From JARRLC01 sp050290865 (lineage in GTDB: Bacteria > Pseudomonadota > Alphaproteobacteria > Rhizobiales > Rhodomicrobiaceae), in contig JBNKIW010000009.1 in NCBI GenBank assembly GCA_050290865.1, positions 1 to 64,000 of the forward strand: DNA of 64,000 nt. The letters are read 5' to 3'. The position numbers and the translations under genes were made by a program. Shown one piece after another: positions 53,946-62,275 of the stretch. Positions within the stretch are counted from its first letter, which is position 1. Each line of letters starts with the position of its first letter. The notes under the pieces are model-generated. The model saw nothing but the letters and a program-made list of their open reading frames with translations. It made no database searches and was not told the DNA's origin.

Positions 53946-54647
53946 ATGATCGCCGCCATGATTTCCGTCGTCATTCCCACGCTTAACGCCGAAACGGGGC
54001 TTGCGCGCTGCCTGACCGCGCTGGTTCCGGCCGCCGTGGATGGCATTGTGCGCGAGGTTGTCATAGCCGACAGCGGCTCGACGGACGCCACCGCCGCGAT
54101 CGCCGACGACGCGGGCGCGACTTTCATCCAGGCGGAGCGTGGCCGCGGCCAGCAGCTTGCCGCGGGTGCCCGCGTGGCGAAAAGCCAGTGGCTCCTGTTC
54201 CTCCACGCGGACACCGTCCTGCAACCGGGCTGGGAGACGGAGGTGCTCGGGCTCATGCGCGCGATTGATCTCGGCGACCGGCCTGATACGGCCGCCGTGT
54301 TCCGCTTCCGCCTCGACGACAACAGCCTGAGGGCGGTATGGCTGCAGGCTATGGTGGCCTTGCGCTGCGCCGTCCTCGCGCTGCCCTACGGGGATCAGGG
54401 GCTGCTTGTTTCGCGCCGTCTCTATGATGAAATCGGCGGTTTCCGCCCCATGCCGCTCATGGAGGACGTGGATATCGTCCGCAGGCTTGGCCGCCGCCGC
54501 ATTCTACGCCTGCGCAGCACCGCCGTGACCAGCGCACGGCGCTATCGCCAGGAAGGCTATTTCCGGAGAAGCATCCGCAACCTGACCTGCCTCAGCCTGT
54601 ATCTTCTGCACGTGCCGACGCGATTTCTTACGCGGCTCTATGGGTAA
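53946..54647 (+). CDS. Family 2 glycosyltransferase (arsenosugar-type, TIGR04283-like)
   Basis: The 233-residue protein starts at ATG 53946 or 53958. It shows the GT-A opening ISVVIPTLNAETGLARCL, then VVIADSGSTDATAAIADDAGA with the nucleotide-binding Asp, and LLFLHADTVLQPGW with the DxD-like HADT motif. YGDQGLLVSRRLYDEIGGFRPMPLMEDVDIVRRLGRRRI is the strongly conserved end seen in TIGR04283 proteins (read as YGDQGL, MPLMEDVD). These are named after arsenosugar synthesis, though many bacteria carry them without such genes. It overlaps the next gene by eight bases. Confidence 0.88.
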   Translation: MIAAMISVVIPTLNAETGLARCLTALVPAAVDGIVREVVIADSGSTDATAAIADDAGATFIQAERGRGQQLAAGARVAKSQWLLFLHADTVLQPGWETEVLGLMRAIDLGDRPDTAAVFRFRLDDNSLRAVWLQAMVALRCAVLALPYGDQGLLVSRRLYDEIGGFRPMPLMEDVDIVRRLGRRRILRLRSTAVTSARRYRQEGYFRRSIRNLTCLSLYLLHVPTRFLTRLYG

Positions 54648-55296
54648 GGGGCGTGGTGGCGACAAGCGGCGCCAGCCGGGTGGCCGCTGCCTCATCATCA
54701 TGGTCAAGGAACCGCGGCTCGGCACCGTCAAGACGCGGCTCGCGCGAGGCATCGGTGCAGCCCAGGCCGCGCGCTTCCAGCGGACCGTGACCGCGAATCT
54801 CGTCCGAAGGCTGGCCCCGGACCGCCGCTGGCGGACCATCCTTGCCATAACTCCGGACAGGGCCGTTGCGTCTGCGGTCTGGCCGCGCGCGGTGCCGCGT
54901 GTCGCGCAAGGAGGTGGCGATCTCGGCGCGCGGATGGCGCGGCTGCTTGCCCGGAACGCGCAAGGGCCTGTCGTTCTGATCGGATCGGATATTCCCGGCA
55001 TCACGGCGGCCCGTGTCGCCCGCGCTTTCGACGCGCTGAAGAACGCAGACGTGGTCTTCGGCCCTGCCGAAGATGGTGGTTTCTGGCTCGTCGGCCTAAG
55101 GCGCGGGCGCGATATTCGGGGGCTTTTCCAGGGTGTGCGCTGGTCGAGCGCGGAAACGCTCGCCGACACGCTCGCGAACCTGCGCGGGCGGCGGGGGGCC
55201 CTTGCGGAGCGGCTGACGGATGTCGATGACGCTACGGCTTACGTCCACGCAGCGCAGCATGGCTGTTGTGTCACGCTGCCCGCGCGGAGCGGATAA
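54640..55296 (+). CDS. DUF2064/TIGR04282-type nucleotidyl/glycosyltransferase-like protein
   Basis: The 218-residue protein has the GT-A-like nucleotidyl site IIMVKEPRLGTVKTRLARGIG and the acidic motif VVLIGSDIPGITAARV. Its characteristic VVFGPAEDGGFWLVGLRR is followed by the substrate segment GVRWSSAETLADTL. This is the usual partner of the TIGR04283 enzyme, and both are often adjacent or fused. Overlap with the preceding gene (54640-54647) indicates coupled translation. No arsM or radical-SAM arsenosugar gene is in the window, so arsenic metabolism is not demonstrated. Confidence 0.87.
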   Translation: MGKGRGGDKRRQPGGRCLIIMVKEPRLGTVKTRLARGIGAAQAARFQRTVTANLVRRLAPDRRWRTILAITPDRAVASAVWPRAVPRVAQGGGDLGARMARLLARNAQGPVVLIGSDIPGITAARVARAFDALKNADVVFGPAEDGGFWLVGLRRGRDIRGLFQGVRWSSAETLADTLANLRGRRGALAERLTDVDDATAYVHAAQHGCCVTLPARSG

Positions 55297-55307
55297 TCAG
55301 AACGGCC

Positions 55308-56045
55308 TCAGGCGGCCAATTCCTCCAGGAGCTGCCCCGACGCCACCTGCGTCACACGCCCGGCATTGATTGCCCAGACGAACAGCCCCTCATTGCCGAG
55401 AAGGGGATCGAACGCCTTGTCGAGCACGTTCGCTCCCACGGAGTAGGCGCCGATCGAGGGCAGGATCAGCCGCATGCCGTTCGACACGAAGCAGCGCCCG
55501 CGCATGACGTGGCCATACTCCGATATCTGTGCGACGGGATGCATGCGCCCGGCGATCTCGTGACTGACCGGAGCGCGCACGGGTTCGTAGCGGAACTTGA
55601 CGCCCCCCAGCGACAGATGCGGCACGACCGTCCCGCCGAAGCCCTCGGGGACCGGCGCCTGATCCGGGCCGCAGACCCAATACCAGTCGCGGTCTTCGAT
55701 CAGATCGTGGAGCCAGTCGGCGTCATGAGCGGACAGGCGCACCCCGTCGCCGCCGCAGAAGCTGTCGCCGAGCGCGATGACGCGGGCGGGGTCGTACCGG
55801 TCGAGTGCCTCTTCGAGCTTTTCGAAGGCTGAGGCCGTGTCGTAGGGCGGCAGAACCACCCCTGCTTCGGTGAGATAGGAGCCTCTCTCCAGGTGAAGAT
55901 CGGCGACGATAAGCGTTTTTTCAGCAGGCCAGTAAAGCGCACCGGTGCGGTCGGCGACGAACGCCTTTCCGCTGAGCAGGATCCGGCTGGAACCGGAATG
56001 GGAAATGTCCTCATCGGTGCGCCGCAGAAAGGCTGCACTGTGCAT
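55308..56045 (-). CDS. PdeM-like metallophosphoesterase with degraded active site
   Basis: Length (245 residues) and layout match PdeM, the ligase-associated DNA-damage-response phosphoesterase. GALYWPAEKTLIVADLHLERGS keeps the Asp49/His51 metal pair (read as VADLHLE), and RVIALGDSF keeps Asp94. The later motifs deviate. The expected GDSFHD reads GDSFCG. The expected GNHD, the catalytic Asn-His, reads GPDQ at residues 126-129. The expected GHxHP reads GRMHP at 166-170. The enzyme may be inactive or changed in function. No ligase or Lhr-like helicase partner is adjacent. Upstream, 56046-56342 is AT-richer and holds a repeated ACCTTAGG (near 56133 and 56146) but no gene. Confidence 0.8.
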   Translation of the reverse strand: MHSAAFLRRTDEDISHSGSSRILLSGKAFVADRTGALYWPAEKTLIVADLHLERGSYLTEAGVVLPPYDTASAFEKLEEALDRYDPARVIALGDSFCGGDGVRLSAHDADWLHDLIEDRDWYWVCGPDQAPVPEGFGGTVVPHLSLGGVKFRYEPVRAPVSHEIAGRMHPVAQISEYGHVMRGRCFVSNGMRLILPSIGAYSVGANVLDKAFDPLLGNEGLFVWAINAGRVTQVASGQLLEELAA

Positions 56046-56342
56046 GGCTTGGATGCCTTTTGATGAGCCGCGTTACGCAACGCCGCAGCGCTGCCCGCAA
56101 CAAAACAAGAGGACCGGTGGCGGGCGCTTCATAACCTTAGGATTACCTTAGGGGTTAAATTATGACTGATTCGTACGTAGAAGTGTCACGAAAAAGCATC
56201 AAGGCCAGCGGAATAATTAGTGACTAAGTACCAGATTCGCCTTTTTCACGCCAAAATCTCTTGCTCCCTCGCCATAGTTGAGCACTGCCTTCCTTCTTGC
56301 GTGCCGCGCGTCACCTGATACGCGACAGGCCATCGGCGGCGC

Positions 56343-57044
56343 TCACACCAGCGCCAGGCTGCGCAGGCTCGCATGTTCCTTGCGGCAGACGATGATATGA
56401 TCATGCACACTGATGCCCACGCTCCGCCCCGCGGCGATGATCTCTTTGGTGATGGTGACATCGGCCCGTGACGGCGTCGCGTTGCCTGAGGGGTGGTTGT
56501 GCACCAGGACGATGCCCGCCGCCGACAGTTCCAGCGCGCGCCTCATCACCTCGCGGACATAGACCGGCGTGTGGTCGATGGTGCCCCGGCCCTGCACCTC
56601 GTCGGCGATCAGCGCGTGGCGTGTGTCCAGAAACAGGACACGGAACTCCTCGCGCGCCTGGAACCCTTGCGCGGCGCGGCAGTAATTGACGACTTTCTCC
56701 CACGAGTCCATCACCGGACGCTTGCGCACTTCGCCCTTCATCATGCGCAGCGCCGCCGCGCGCACCAGCCGGATCTCGGTAATAGCCGCCGCCCCCAGCC
56801 CGGGAATTTCGGCGAGCCGCGTGTCGCTGGCATTGATAGCCTCGGCAAAGCCGCCAAAGGTTGTGATGATCGCTTTCGCCAGAGGTTTGATGTCCCGCCG
56901 GGGGATGGCGCGGAACAGAAGCAGCTCCATCAGCTCGTAATCGGGCATAGCATCCGCACCGCCCTGCCGGAAGCGTGCGCGCAGCCTCTCGCGGTGCCCG
57001 CAATAGTGCGGGAATGGTGTCGCTGTTTCCCGAAGCTCCGCCAT
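56343..57044 (-). CDS. radC: RadC-family JAB-domain protein
   Basis: The 233-residue protein has an N-terminal helix-hairpin-helix region (LAEIPGLGAAAITEIRLVRA) and a C-terminal JAMM metalloprotease-like domain. The signature VHNHPSGNATPSRADVTIT gives the HxH-x7-S-x2-D zinc site, with the upstream glutamate in AREEFRVLFLD. HDHIIV completes the fold. Despite the name, a role in DNA repair is not proven for the family. It is a single gene with no mobile-element genes nearby, although relatives often occur on such elements. Confidence 0.94.
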   Translation of the reverse strand: MAELRETATPFPHYCGHRERLRARFRQGGADAMPDYELMELLLFRAIPRRDIKPLAKAIITTFGGFAEAINASDTRLAEIPGLGAAAITEIRLVRAAALRMMKGEVRKRPVMDSWEKVVNYCRAAQGFQAREEFRVLFLDTRHALIADEVQGRGTIDHTPVYVREVMRRALELSAAGIVLVHNHPSGNATPSRADVTITKEIIAAGRSVGISVHDHIIVCRKEHASLRSLALV

Positions 57045-57173
57045 GAGACGCCTTTACGCGATACGGCTGCGCCGGCGGGTGCATCCCGTCCGGTAATGCG
57101 ACATAATTATTCGAAAAACAGGCGTAGCGCTTTACGGAAGAATGCTTATCCGCTTCGAAGCCGCCGCGAAGCG

Positions 57174-57575
57174 TCAGCCGGTTATGTCGTAAAGCTTCTT
57201 CACCATGTCGTTGAAGGCCTCGAACACCCTGGCATTGACGGCAAAATCGTTTTTCGCTTCCGTAAGGTTCAGCAACTCGTTCAGGATGTCCACGTTGGGC
57301 GTCGCGACCATTCCCTGAGAGTCGGCGTAGCTGGCCGACGGATCGTAGACAGCGACATAGGGAGGAGCGACATTGCGCAACACGGCCCTTGTGGTGCCGC
57401 CGGCGCCGGAGGTCTGTTCAGCCTGCACCGGCTGATACGCTGCGGGTGTGCCGACGGTTTCACCCCCGGTCGGGAGTGCCCCGTCCGAGTTCGCGTTGGC
57501 GATGTTGCCAGCCGAGGCGTTCAGCCTGGTGGCGGCGGCCTGCATGGCCGAGAGCGGCGACGCTGCGGTAATCAT
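57174..57575 (-). CDS. Orphan flagellar basal-body rod-like protein
   Basis: The 133-residue protein opens with ITAASPLSAMQAAATRLNASAGNIANANSDG, the N-terminal signature of flagellar axial proteins: an amphipathic helix ending in NIANANS/TDG. It ends with VDILNELLNLTEAKNDFAVNARVFEAFNDMVKKLYDI, the matching C-terminal helix (split here as VDILNELLNL and AFNDMVKKLYDI). The centre resembles FlgC in size. No other flagellar gene is present in the window. ATG 57575 is the likely start; a TTG four codons earlier is also open. Its function outside a flagellar operon is unclear. Confidence 0.8.
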   Translation of the reverse strand: MITAASPLSAMQAAATRLNASAGNIANANSDGALPTGGETVGTPAAYQPVQAEQTSGAGGTTRAVLRNVAPPYVAVYDPSASYADSQGMVATPNVDILNELLNLTEAKNDFAVNARVFEAFNDMVKKLYDITG

Positions 57576-57814
57576 ACTGGTACTCAACTACCCACCCCGG
57601 TACAACAGCATACTCTACGGTAGGGCGAGGAAAGATCTCGTCAACATGGCCGTTAAAGGTTTAGCGACTGCGCGGATAGCCGTGTGCCCCGGTTCCATTC
57701 CAGCGATCGGACAGGTCTTATCCCTCCTTTGACAGCCACTCGGTTCCGCGCTTGCCAGTTTGTGCCGGTCCGGCCAGATCAAAGGCAGTGCAAGAGGGAG
57801 ACCTCTTTCATCGC

Positions 57815-58732
57815 ATGAGCAATACGACGCCCGCGCCCGGGCATCTCGGGAGAACCAGAACCTTGCTGGATAGGAATAAGACGCGCCAGGGCCGCCCCGT
57901 CTCGATCGTCTGCGCGGATGGCGCAATGCTCGCGGGCAGGCTGTTCGAGCCGGAGGACGCGCCACGGCTCGCCATCGTCATCCACGGCGCGACCGCCGTC
58001 CCGCGGGACTACTATGCCCGCTTCGCCGCCTGGCTGAGTGCCGAGCGCGCGGCGGTGGTGCTGATTTACGATTACCGCGATTTCGGTGCCTCGGCGTCCG
58101 TGTCCCCCAGGCGTGCCGGCGCGACGATGGCGGTGTGGGGCGTCGAGGACCAGGGCGCCGCCCTGGATTACCTGTGCGAGCGCTATCCCGGTCTTCCTAT
58201 CGAAGGGATAGGGCACTCCATGGGCGGCATGTTTCTCGCCTTTCACAGGAACGGGCGGCGCATACGCCGGTTCACGGCCGTGGCCTGCGGTCCGGCGCAC
58301 TGGACACGGCATCCGCTGGAATTCACGCCCGCGGTTCTTGCGTTCTGGTTTGCCGCCGGGCCGGTGCTGACGCGGATGCTTGGCTACATGCCGGGGCGTC
58401 TCATCGGGCTGGGCGCCGATCTGCCAGCCGGGGTCTACTGGCAGTGGCGGCGTTGGTGCGTCTCACCGCAGCGAGAGTTTCATCGCCTGGACTGGGGGCG
58501 GGATCTGCCCATGCCCGACCTGGAAAGCGTTTCATGCGCCTTCACCGCGGTCGCTATCGCCGACGACCCCATGATCCCACCCGAGGTCGTGCGCGATCTC
58601 GCGCTCCTCTACCCTCATACTCAGATCGAGAACAGGATCGTTTCACCCGCGGACGCCGGCGTCGGCACCATTGGGCATCTCCGCATCTTCTCCGAGCGCT
58701 GCCGCGCGGCCTGGCCGCGGCTGGTGGAATAG
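57815..58732 (+). CDS. Alpha/beta-hydrolase, serine aminopeptidase-like
   Basis: ATG 57815 gives 305 residues. The fold is visible as LAIVIHGATAVPRDYYARFA (oxyanion region), VVLIYDYRDFGASA, and the nucleophile elbow IEGIGHSMGGMFLAF with Ser. The acid is probably Asp in VAIADDPMIPPE and the base is His in GTIGHLRIFSE. The central cap (TRMLGYMPGRLIGLGADLPAGVYWQW, read in parts) is helical. Such enzymes hydrolyse esters or lipids; the natural substrate is unknown. It precedes the H4MPT-related genes on the opposite strand, but a functional link is not shown. Confidence 0.85.
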   Translation: MSNTTPAPGHLGRTRTLLDRNKTRQGRPVSIVCADGAMLAGRLFEPEDAPRLAIVIHGATAVPRDYYARFAAWLSAERAAVVLIYDYRDFGASASVSPRRAGATMAVWGVEDQGAALDYLCERYPGLPIEGIGHSMGGMFLAFHRNGRRIRRFTAVACGPAHWTRHPLEFTPAVLAFWFAAGPVLTRMLGYMPGRLIGLGADLPAGVYWQWRRWCVSPQREFHRLDWGRDLPMPDLESVSCAFTAVAIADDPMIPPEVVRDLALLYPHTQIENRIVSPADAGVGTIGHLRIFSERCRAAWPRLVE

Positions 58733-58778
58733 GCTTCGCGCTGCGCTGGTGCCAATCGGCTCATATTCGAGGATTGAA

Positions 58779-59816
58779 TTACTCCAGGGTCGCCGCCAGC
58801 AAGGCCACCGCCACCGCAGGCGCGCACACGCCGCTCGCGCGCCGGGTGCATTCGTCGATGGCCGGGATCAGCGAGGCAAACGTCTCGACGGGGAGGCCGA
58901 AACGGCGCGCCAGCTCCGGCACGAGAAAATGCCCGGCTCCCGCCGCGATGAGCGGTGCCGAGCCCGCCGGTTCGCCCCGAGACAGGACCTGCGCCGCCGC
59001 CTCGCCGAGCTTTTGCAGATGGCGCTCGCGAAAATATCGGGCAAGGAAATCCCAGGCGGCGTCGGGTGCATCGCCTGCGTCGCGCCCGAACATCCGTGCC
59101 AGCCGCGCCCGGCATTCGGCGGCGCTTTTTCCGCGCCCGTCGGAGGCCGGATAGCTGTCGTCCTCCGGGGCCAGCTCTCCGGTGAGACGGTAGATGTCGG
59201 CGGTGGTGGAGAAATTCTCGGCCATGAGCCGTTGCCGCACGCCGCCGAAAGGCGCCTCGCCCATGACCATAAGCGATGTGCGGATCACGCCGGAATAGAG
59301 CAGTCCGCCGGTCTCCAGACGCCGCGCATCGTCGAAACCGGCCGCCGCCACGGCGCCTTGCCGCAGGGGGATGATGTCGGTGGTGGTGCTGCCGATGTCG
59401 ATGAGGAACGCATCGGGGCGCCGGCTGGCCACCCAGGTAGCGCTGGCGTGCCAGTTGGCCGACGCGACCGTTTGCCAGGCGGCGACCGCTTCGCTCCGGG
59501 AGGACAGGGGGGCGGCGCCGCTTGCAGCGTAGAACCGCACCTTGTCCTGCCCCAACGCCGCGCAGCTTTCCGCGCAGATCGTGCGCACCCCTTCCTCGCG
59601 GCTGGCGAAATTCTCGGCCAGTTCTCCGGTCATGGTGACAGCGTGCCGGTCCGCGTGGCCGTAGCGGGCGGTGACGGCGCACAGCGCGTCGCGCAGGTGG
59701 TTCACGCCCAGCCATAGCGTGCAAGGGATCTGTTCGACCGCCGTGACACGGCCGTCCGCGACCACCGCCACCTTGACGTGAACGCCGCCGATGTCCCAGC
59801 CCATGGTGGTTGTCAT
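58779..59816 (-). CDS. H4MPT-linked C1-transfer pathway protein, hydantoinase/ASKHA-like
   Basis: The 345-residue protein has the ASKHA ATPase opening TTMGWDIGGVHVKVAVV (phosphate-1 loop with GxD-G-G) and the second phosphate loop FLIDIGSTTTDIIPL. It belongs to the hydantoinase/oxoprolinase-like group found in H4MPT clusters of methylotrophs and in methanogens (one_C_unchar_1, TIGR03123). Its role is thought to lie in cofactor biosynthesis or pathway maturation, but the reaction is unknown. It is divergent from the HisA-like gene (starts 60 bases apart) and so may share its control region. Confidence 0.85.
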   Translation of the reverse strand: MTTTMGWDIGGVHVKVAVVADGRVTAVEQIPCTLWLGVNHLRDALCAVTARYGHADRHAVTMTGELAENFASREEGVRTICAESCAALGQDKVRFYAASGAAPLSSRSEAVAAWQTVASANWHASATWVASRRPDAFLIDIGSTTTDIIPLRQGAVAAAGFDDARRLETGGLLYSGVIRTSLMVMGEAPFGGVRQRLMAENFSTTADIYRLTGELAPEDDSYPASDGRGKSAAECRARLARMFGRDAGDAPDAAWDFLARYFRERHLQKLGEAAAQVLSRGEPAGSAPLIAAGAGHFLVPELARRFGLPVETFASLIPAIDECTRRASGVCAPAVAVALLAATLE

Positions 59817-59875
59817 ATCCGGACTCCGCTGCCATATCGCGGACTGAATACACCGCGGGCAATCGGGTGCAAAGC

Positions 59876-60559
59876 ATGACCTTCGAAATCATCCCTGTCA
59901 TCGACCTGAAAGGCGGCATGGCCGTGTGCGCGGCGGGCGGGGACCGAACTCGCTATCAGCCACTCCGATCGCCGCTCTCACCGGAGGCAGGGCCGCTGAG
60001 CGTGGCGCGTGGCTTGATGGCGCTGGCACCCTTCTCGCGACTCTATATCGCCGATCTCGACGCGATCGCGGGAGGCGGCGGTCATGCAGACGCCGTGGCG
60101 GCTATCCGGGCCGCCTTTCCCGGTGTCGAACTCTGGGTGGACAGCGGGCTGGCGACGGAGGCCGATTGCCACCAGCACGCTCTTCCGGAGACGCGCGCCG
60201 TGCTGGGGAGCGAGAGCCTCACAGCCCCGGCGCTGCCCCGGCAGGCTGGTTGCATTCTCTCGCTCGACTTTCGCGGCGGGCAGTTCATTGGCGACGCCCG
60301 CCTCCTGGCCGATGCCCAGCTCTGGCCGGAGGAGGTTATCGTCATGACGCTCGATCGCGTCGGAGCGGGGGCGGGGCCGGACTTTGCGCGGCTCGGCGCT
60401 GTCATCGCGCGTGCCGGCGCCCGGCGGGTCTACGCGGCAGGCGGAGTACGGAATGCGGCCGATATCGAGATCCTGGCGGGGATGGGCGCACGCGGCGCGC
60501 TCATCTCGACGGCTCTGCATAGCGGGGCAATCGGCGTGCAGGACATTCGGCAAAGTTAA
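59876..60559 (+). CDS. HisA/HisF-related TIM-barrel protein of the H4MPT cluster
   Basis: ATG 59876 gives 227 residues. EIIPVIDLKGGMAVCA matches strand 1 of HisA with the catalytic Asp, and CILSLDFRGGQFIGD matches strand 5 with the second Asp. RRVYAAGGVRNAADIEIL is the C-terminal phosphate-binding site. The organism's true histidine hisA should be in a his operon, so this copy probably serves C1-cofactor (methanopterin or methanofuran) synthesis, as proposed for similar genes in Methylobacterium clusters. Substrate unknown. It is adjacent to the ASKHA-like gene on the other strand. Confidence 0.82.
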   Translation: MTFEIIPVIDLKGGMAVCAAGGDRTRYQPLRSPLSPEAGPLSVARGLMALAPFSRLYIADLDAIAGGGGHADAVAAIRAAFPGVELWVDSGLATEADCHQHALPETRAVLGSESLTAPALPRQAGCILSLDFRGGQFIGDARLLADAQLWPEEVIVMTLDRVGAGAGPDFARLGAVIARAGARRVYAAGGVRNAADIEILAGMGARGALISTALHSGAIGVQDIRQS

Positions 60560-60580
60560 GGGGCGGCACGCGACCGCCCC
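60560..60580 (+). terminator. GC-rich hairpin after the HisA-like gene
   Basis: GGGGCGG (60560-60566) and CCGCCCC (60574-60580) form a perfect 7-bp stem that starts on the base after the stop codon. It lacks a T run, so it may terminate weakly or protect the 3' end. It lies between converging genes and could serve both strands. Confidence 0.45.
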
Positions 60581-60709
60581 CTGTCAAAGTCAACGCAAGA
60601 ATATCGCGGCCAGCCGCTGAAGCAGCCCCTTGGATTCCGCTGAGGGCTCGGGCGTAATCCCAGCGGAAGCCTGAACCTCGGGTTTTACCTGCTCAGGGCG
60701 GTTTCCGCT

Positions 60710-61219
60710 CTATTTCGCGGCGAAGGGATGGTGCGCCGTATCCTTCTTGCCGAGCATTTCAGCGGCGGTCGGCGTACCGCTGACGGCGCGCTCGATGGCC
60801 TCTTTCGTTGCCTTGTAGTTGTACTCCTGGATCTTGGCGTCGTCCTTGGCTTCCCAGTGAATGAACACGCCGACGCAGATGAAGAGATCATCGGCTTCGG
60901 CGGCCGGAATCGTGCCGTCGGCGACGCTGTCGGCAACGGCCTTGGCGACCGCATACTGGGCCGGACCGAACATCTGCACGGCCTGCTCGGCGCCTTTGAT
61001 CGTCACTTTGTTGTAAAGAATCGTATTCGGTTTACACAGAAGATTCGGTTCGATAACGGCCAGAAGCGCCGTGAAACCGTCCTTGTTATTCGTAAGCGCA
61101 TTGCAGAAGGCCGATTCGGCTGCGCTGCCGCGCGGGCCGATGATCAGGTCGATATGCGCGACTTCGTTGCCGTCGCCAACGAGCGACTCGCCCACACGTA
61201 CGTTATGTATCTTAGCCAT
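60710..61219 (-). CDS. fae: 5,6,7,8-tetrahydromethanopterin formaldehyde-activating enzyme
   Basis: Fae condenses formaldehyde with H4MPT to methylene-H4MPT, the entry to the main oxidation route in many methylotrophs. ATG 61219 with GGAGG upstream gives 169 residues. Diagnostic segments: VRVGESLVGDGNEVAHIDLI with the catalytic His, GPRGSAAESAFCNAL, LLCKPNTILYNKVTIKGAEQ, FGPAQYAVAKAV, and DDLFICVGVFIHWEAKDD. The gene ends in an amber codon (60712-60710). The same frame stays open for another 39 codons beyond it (to TGA at 60590). It lies about 200 bases downstream of the CitG-like gene on the same strand, with its own promoter likely. Confidence 0.97.
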   Translation of the reverse strand: MAKIHNVRVGESLVGDGNEVAHIDLIIGPRGSAAESAFCNALTNNKDGFTALLAVIEPNLLCKPNTILYNKVTIKGAEQAVQMFGPAQYAVAKAVADSVADGTIPAAEADDLFICVGVFIHWEAKDDAKIQEYNYKATKEAIERAVSGTPTAAEMLGKKDTAHHPFAAK

Positions 61220-61417
61220 AACCCAGGACCCTCCAAGAAAGTTGTTTCCATCTTCCGCAGCCTTGCCGCGGAAGCCCTGACTAACTATCCGTGTTGACAG
61301 CGCCTGACGCTCCAGCGCCAAACCGGTTGGCAAGATAGCCGCGTCGGAACGACGCATGTTTACCTTAATCACAACCCCTTCAGAATCGCAACAACGGCAG
61401 CCGACACCTGCAGCACG

Positions 61418-62275
61418 CTATCCAAAATTTGTTTGCAGCAGGTGTACAAACCCCGTCGCGACCGTGAGGTCGGCGCTGGTGCCGGGGTTGATGCCCCGCT
61501 CCTTGAGGGTGGCGTCGAGGCCGAGAAGCAGAGCGCGGCATCCGGCTTCGTCCGGCAGATCCGCGAGACGGCGCTCGGCGTCGCAGGCGAGGAGGCGGAT
61601 TTCCTCGGCTGTCTCCGGGCCGAATTTGCGCGCGATGTGGCTGTCGGGAAAGCGGGTGAGGAAATGAAGGTAGAGGCGCTCGGCCGTGGCGGACGGGGCC
61701 TCGCCTTCCCTGACGATGGACCCGCACGCTTGGAAGATGTCGGCGAAACCGGTGGCATACTGATGGGCGATGCGGTCGCGGGCACTGGCGGCGCGCATCG
61801 CACCGAGGAGCGTGACGCGGGCGGGATTGCGCACATCGTGCTCGGTGTCGGTGCCGAGACCGCCCGGACTGGCCAGGGCGATGGCCTCGAAAGTGAGCGC
61901 GGCGTCCTGGACGGTCAATCCTGACAGGATGCCCGCAAGGTTTGTCCGCAAGCCGCGCGGCCTGGTTTCGCGCGTGTCGCCTGCTTCCGGCATCATCTCC
62001 GCGGCCGCCGCGAGGGGCGCGCACAACAGGATGATGCCGAGATTGGTGTTCTGTCCCGTGCGTGCCCGCGTCGCCCGGACCGCACCCAGAACGCGCTCGC
62101 CGACGCCCGCACCGTGCGCCGCTATGGAGGGAGCAGCCGCCTCGGCGCTCGCCTCGAAATCGGCAACCGTCATCCGGTGGCCGTTGGCATAGATGTGGAC
62201 ATTGCCGGGCTTGAGCGCGTGCAATTCAGCGTGACACGCCTCGCGGAACGCAGCCGCGATGGTTCGCCGGGTCAC
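61418..62275 (-). CDS. CitG-like triphosphoribosyl-dephospho-CoA synthase family protein of H4MPT cluster
   Basis: GTG 62275 overlaps the stop of the upstream ATP-grasp gene (GTGA, 62272-62275) and gives 285 residues starting MTRRTIAAAFREACHAE. The family signature is LHALKPGNVHIYANGHRM, as in CitG (KPGxV). GQNTNLGIILLCAPLAAA is also conserved, with NTNLG typical of the methylotroph version. In Methylobacterium the equivalent orf7 lies between orf5 and fae, matching this order. A role in making or attaching a nucleotide part of the cofactor is inferred only. Confidence 0.85.
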   Translation of the reverse strand: MTRRTIAAAFREACHAELHALKPGNVHIYANGHRMTVADFEASAEAAAPSIAAHGAGVGERVLGAVRATRARTGQNTNLGIILLCAPLAAAAEMMPEAGDTRETRPRGLRTNLAGILSGLTVQDAALTFEAIALASPGGLGTDTEHDVRNPARVTLLGAMRAASARDRIAHQYATGFADIFQACGSIVREGEAPSATAERLYLHFLTRFPDSHIARKFGPETAEEIRLLACDAERRLADLPDEAGCRALLLGLDATLKERGINPGTSADLTVATGFVHLLQTNFG

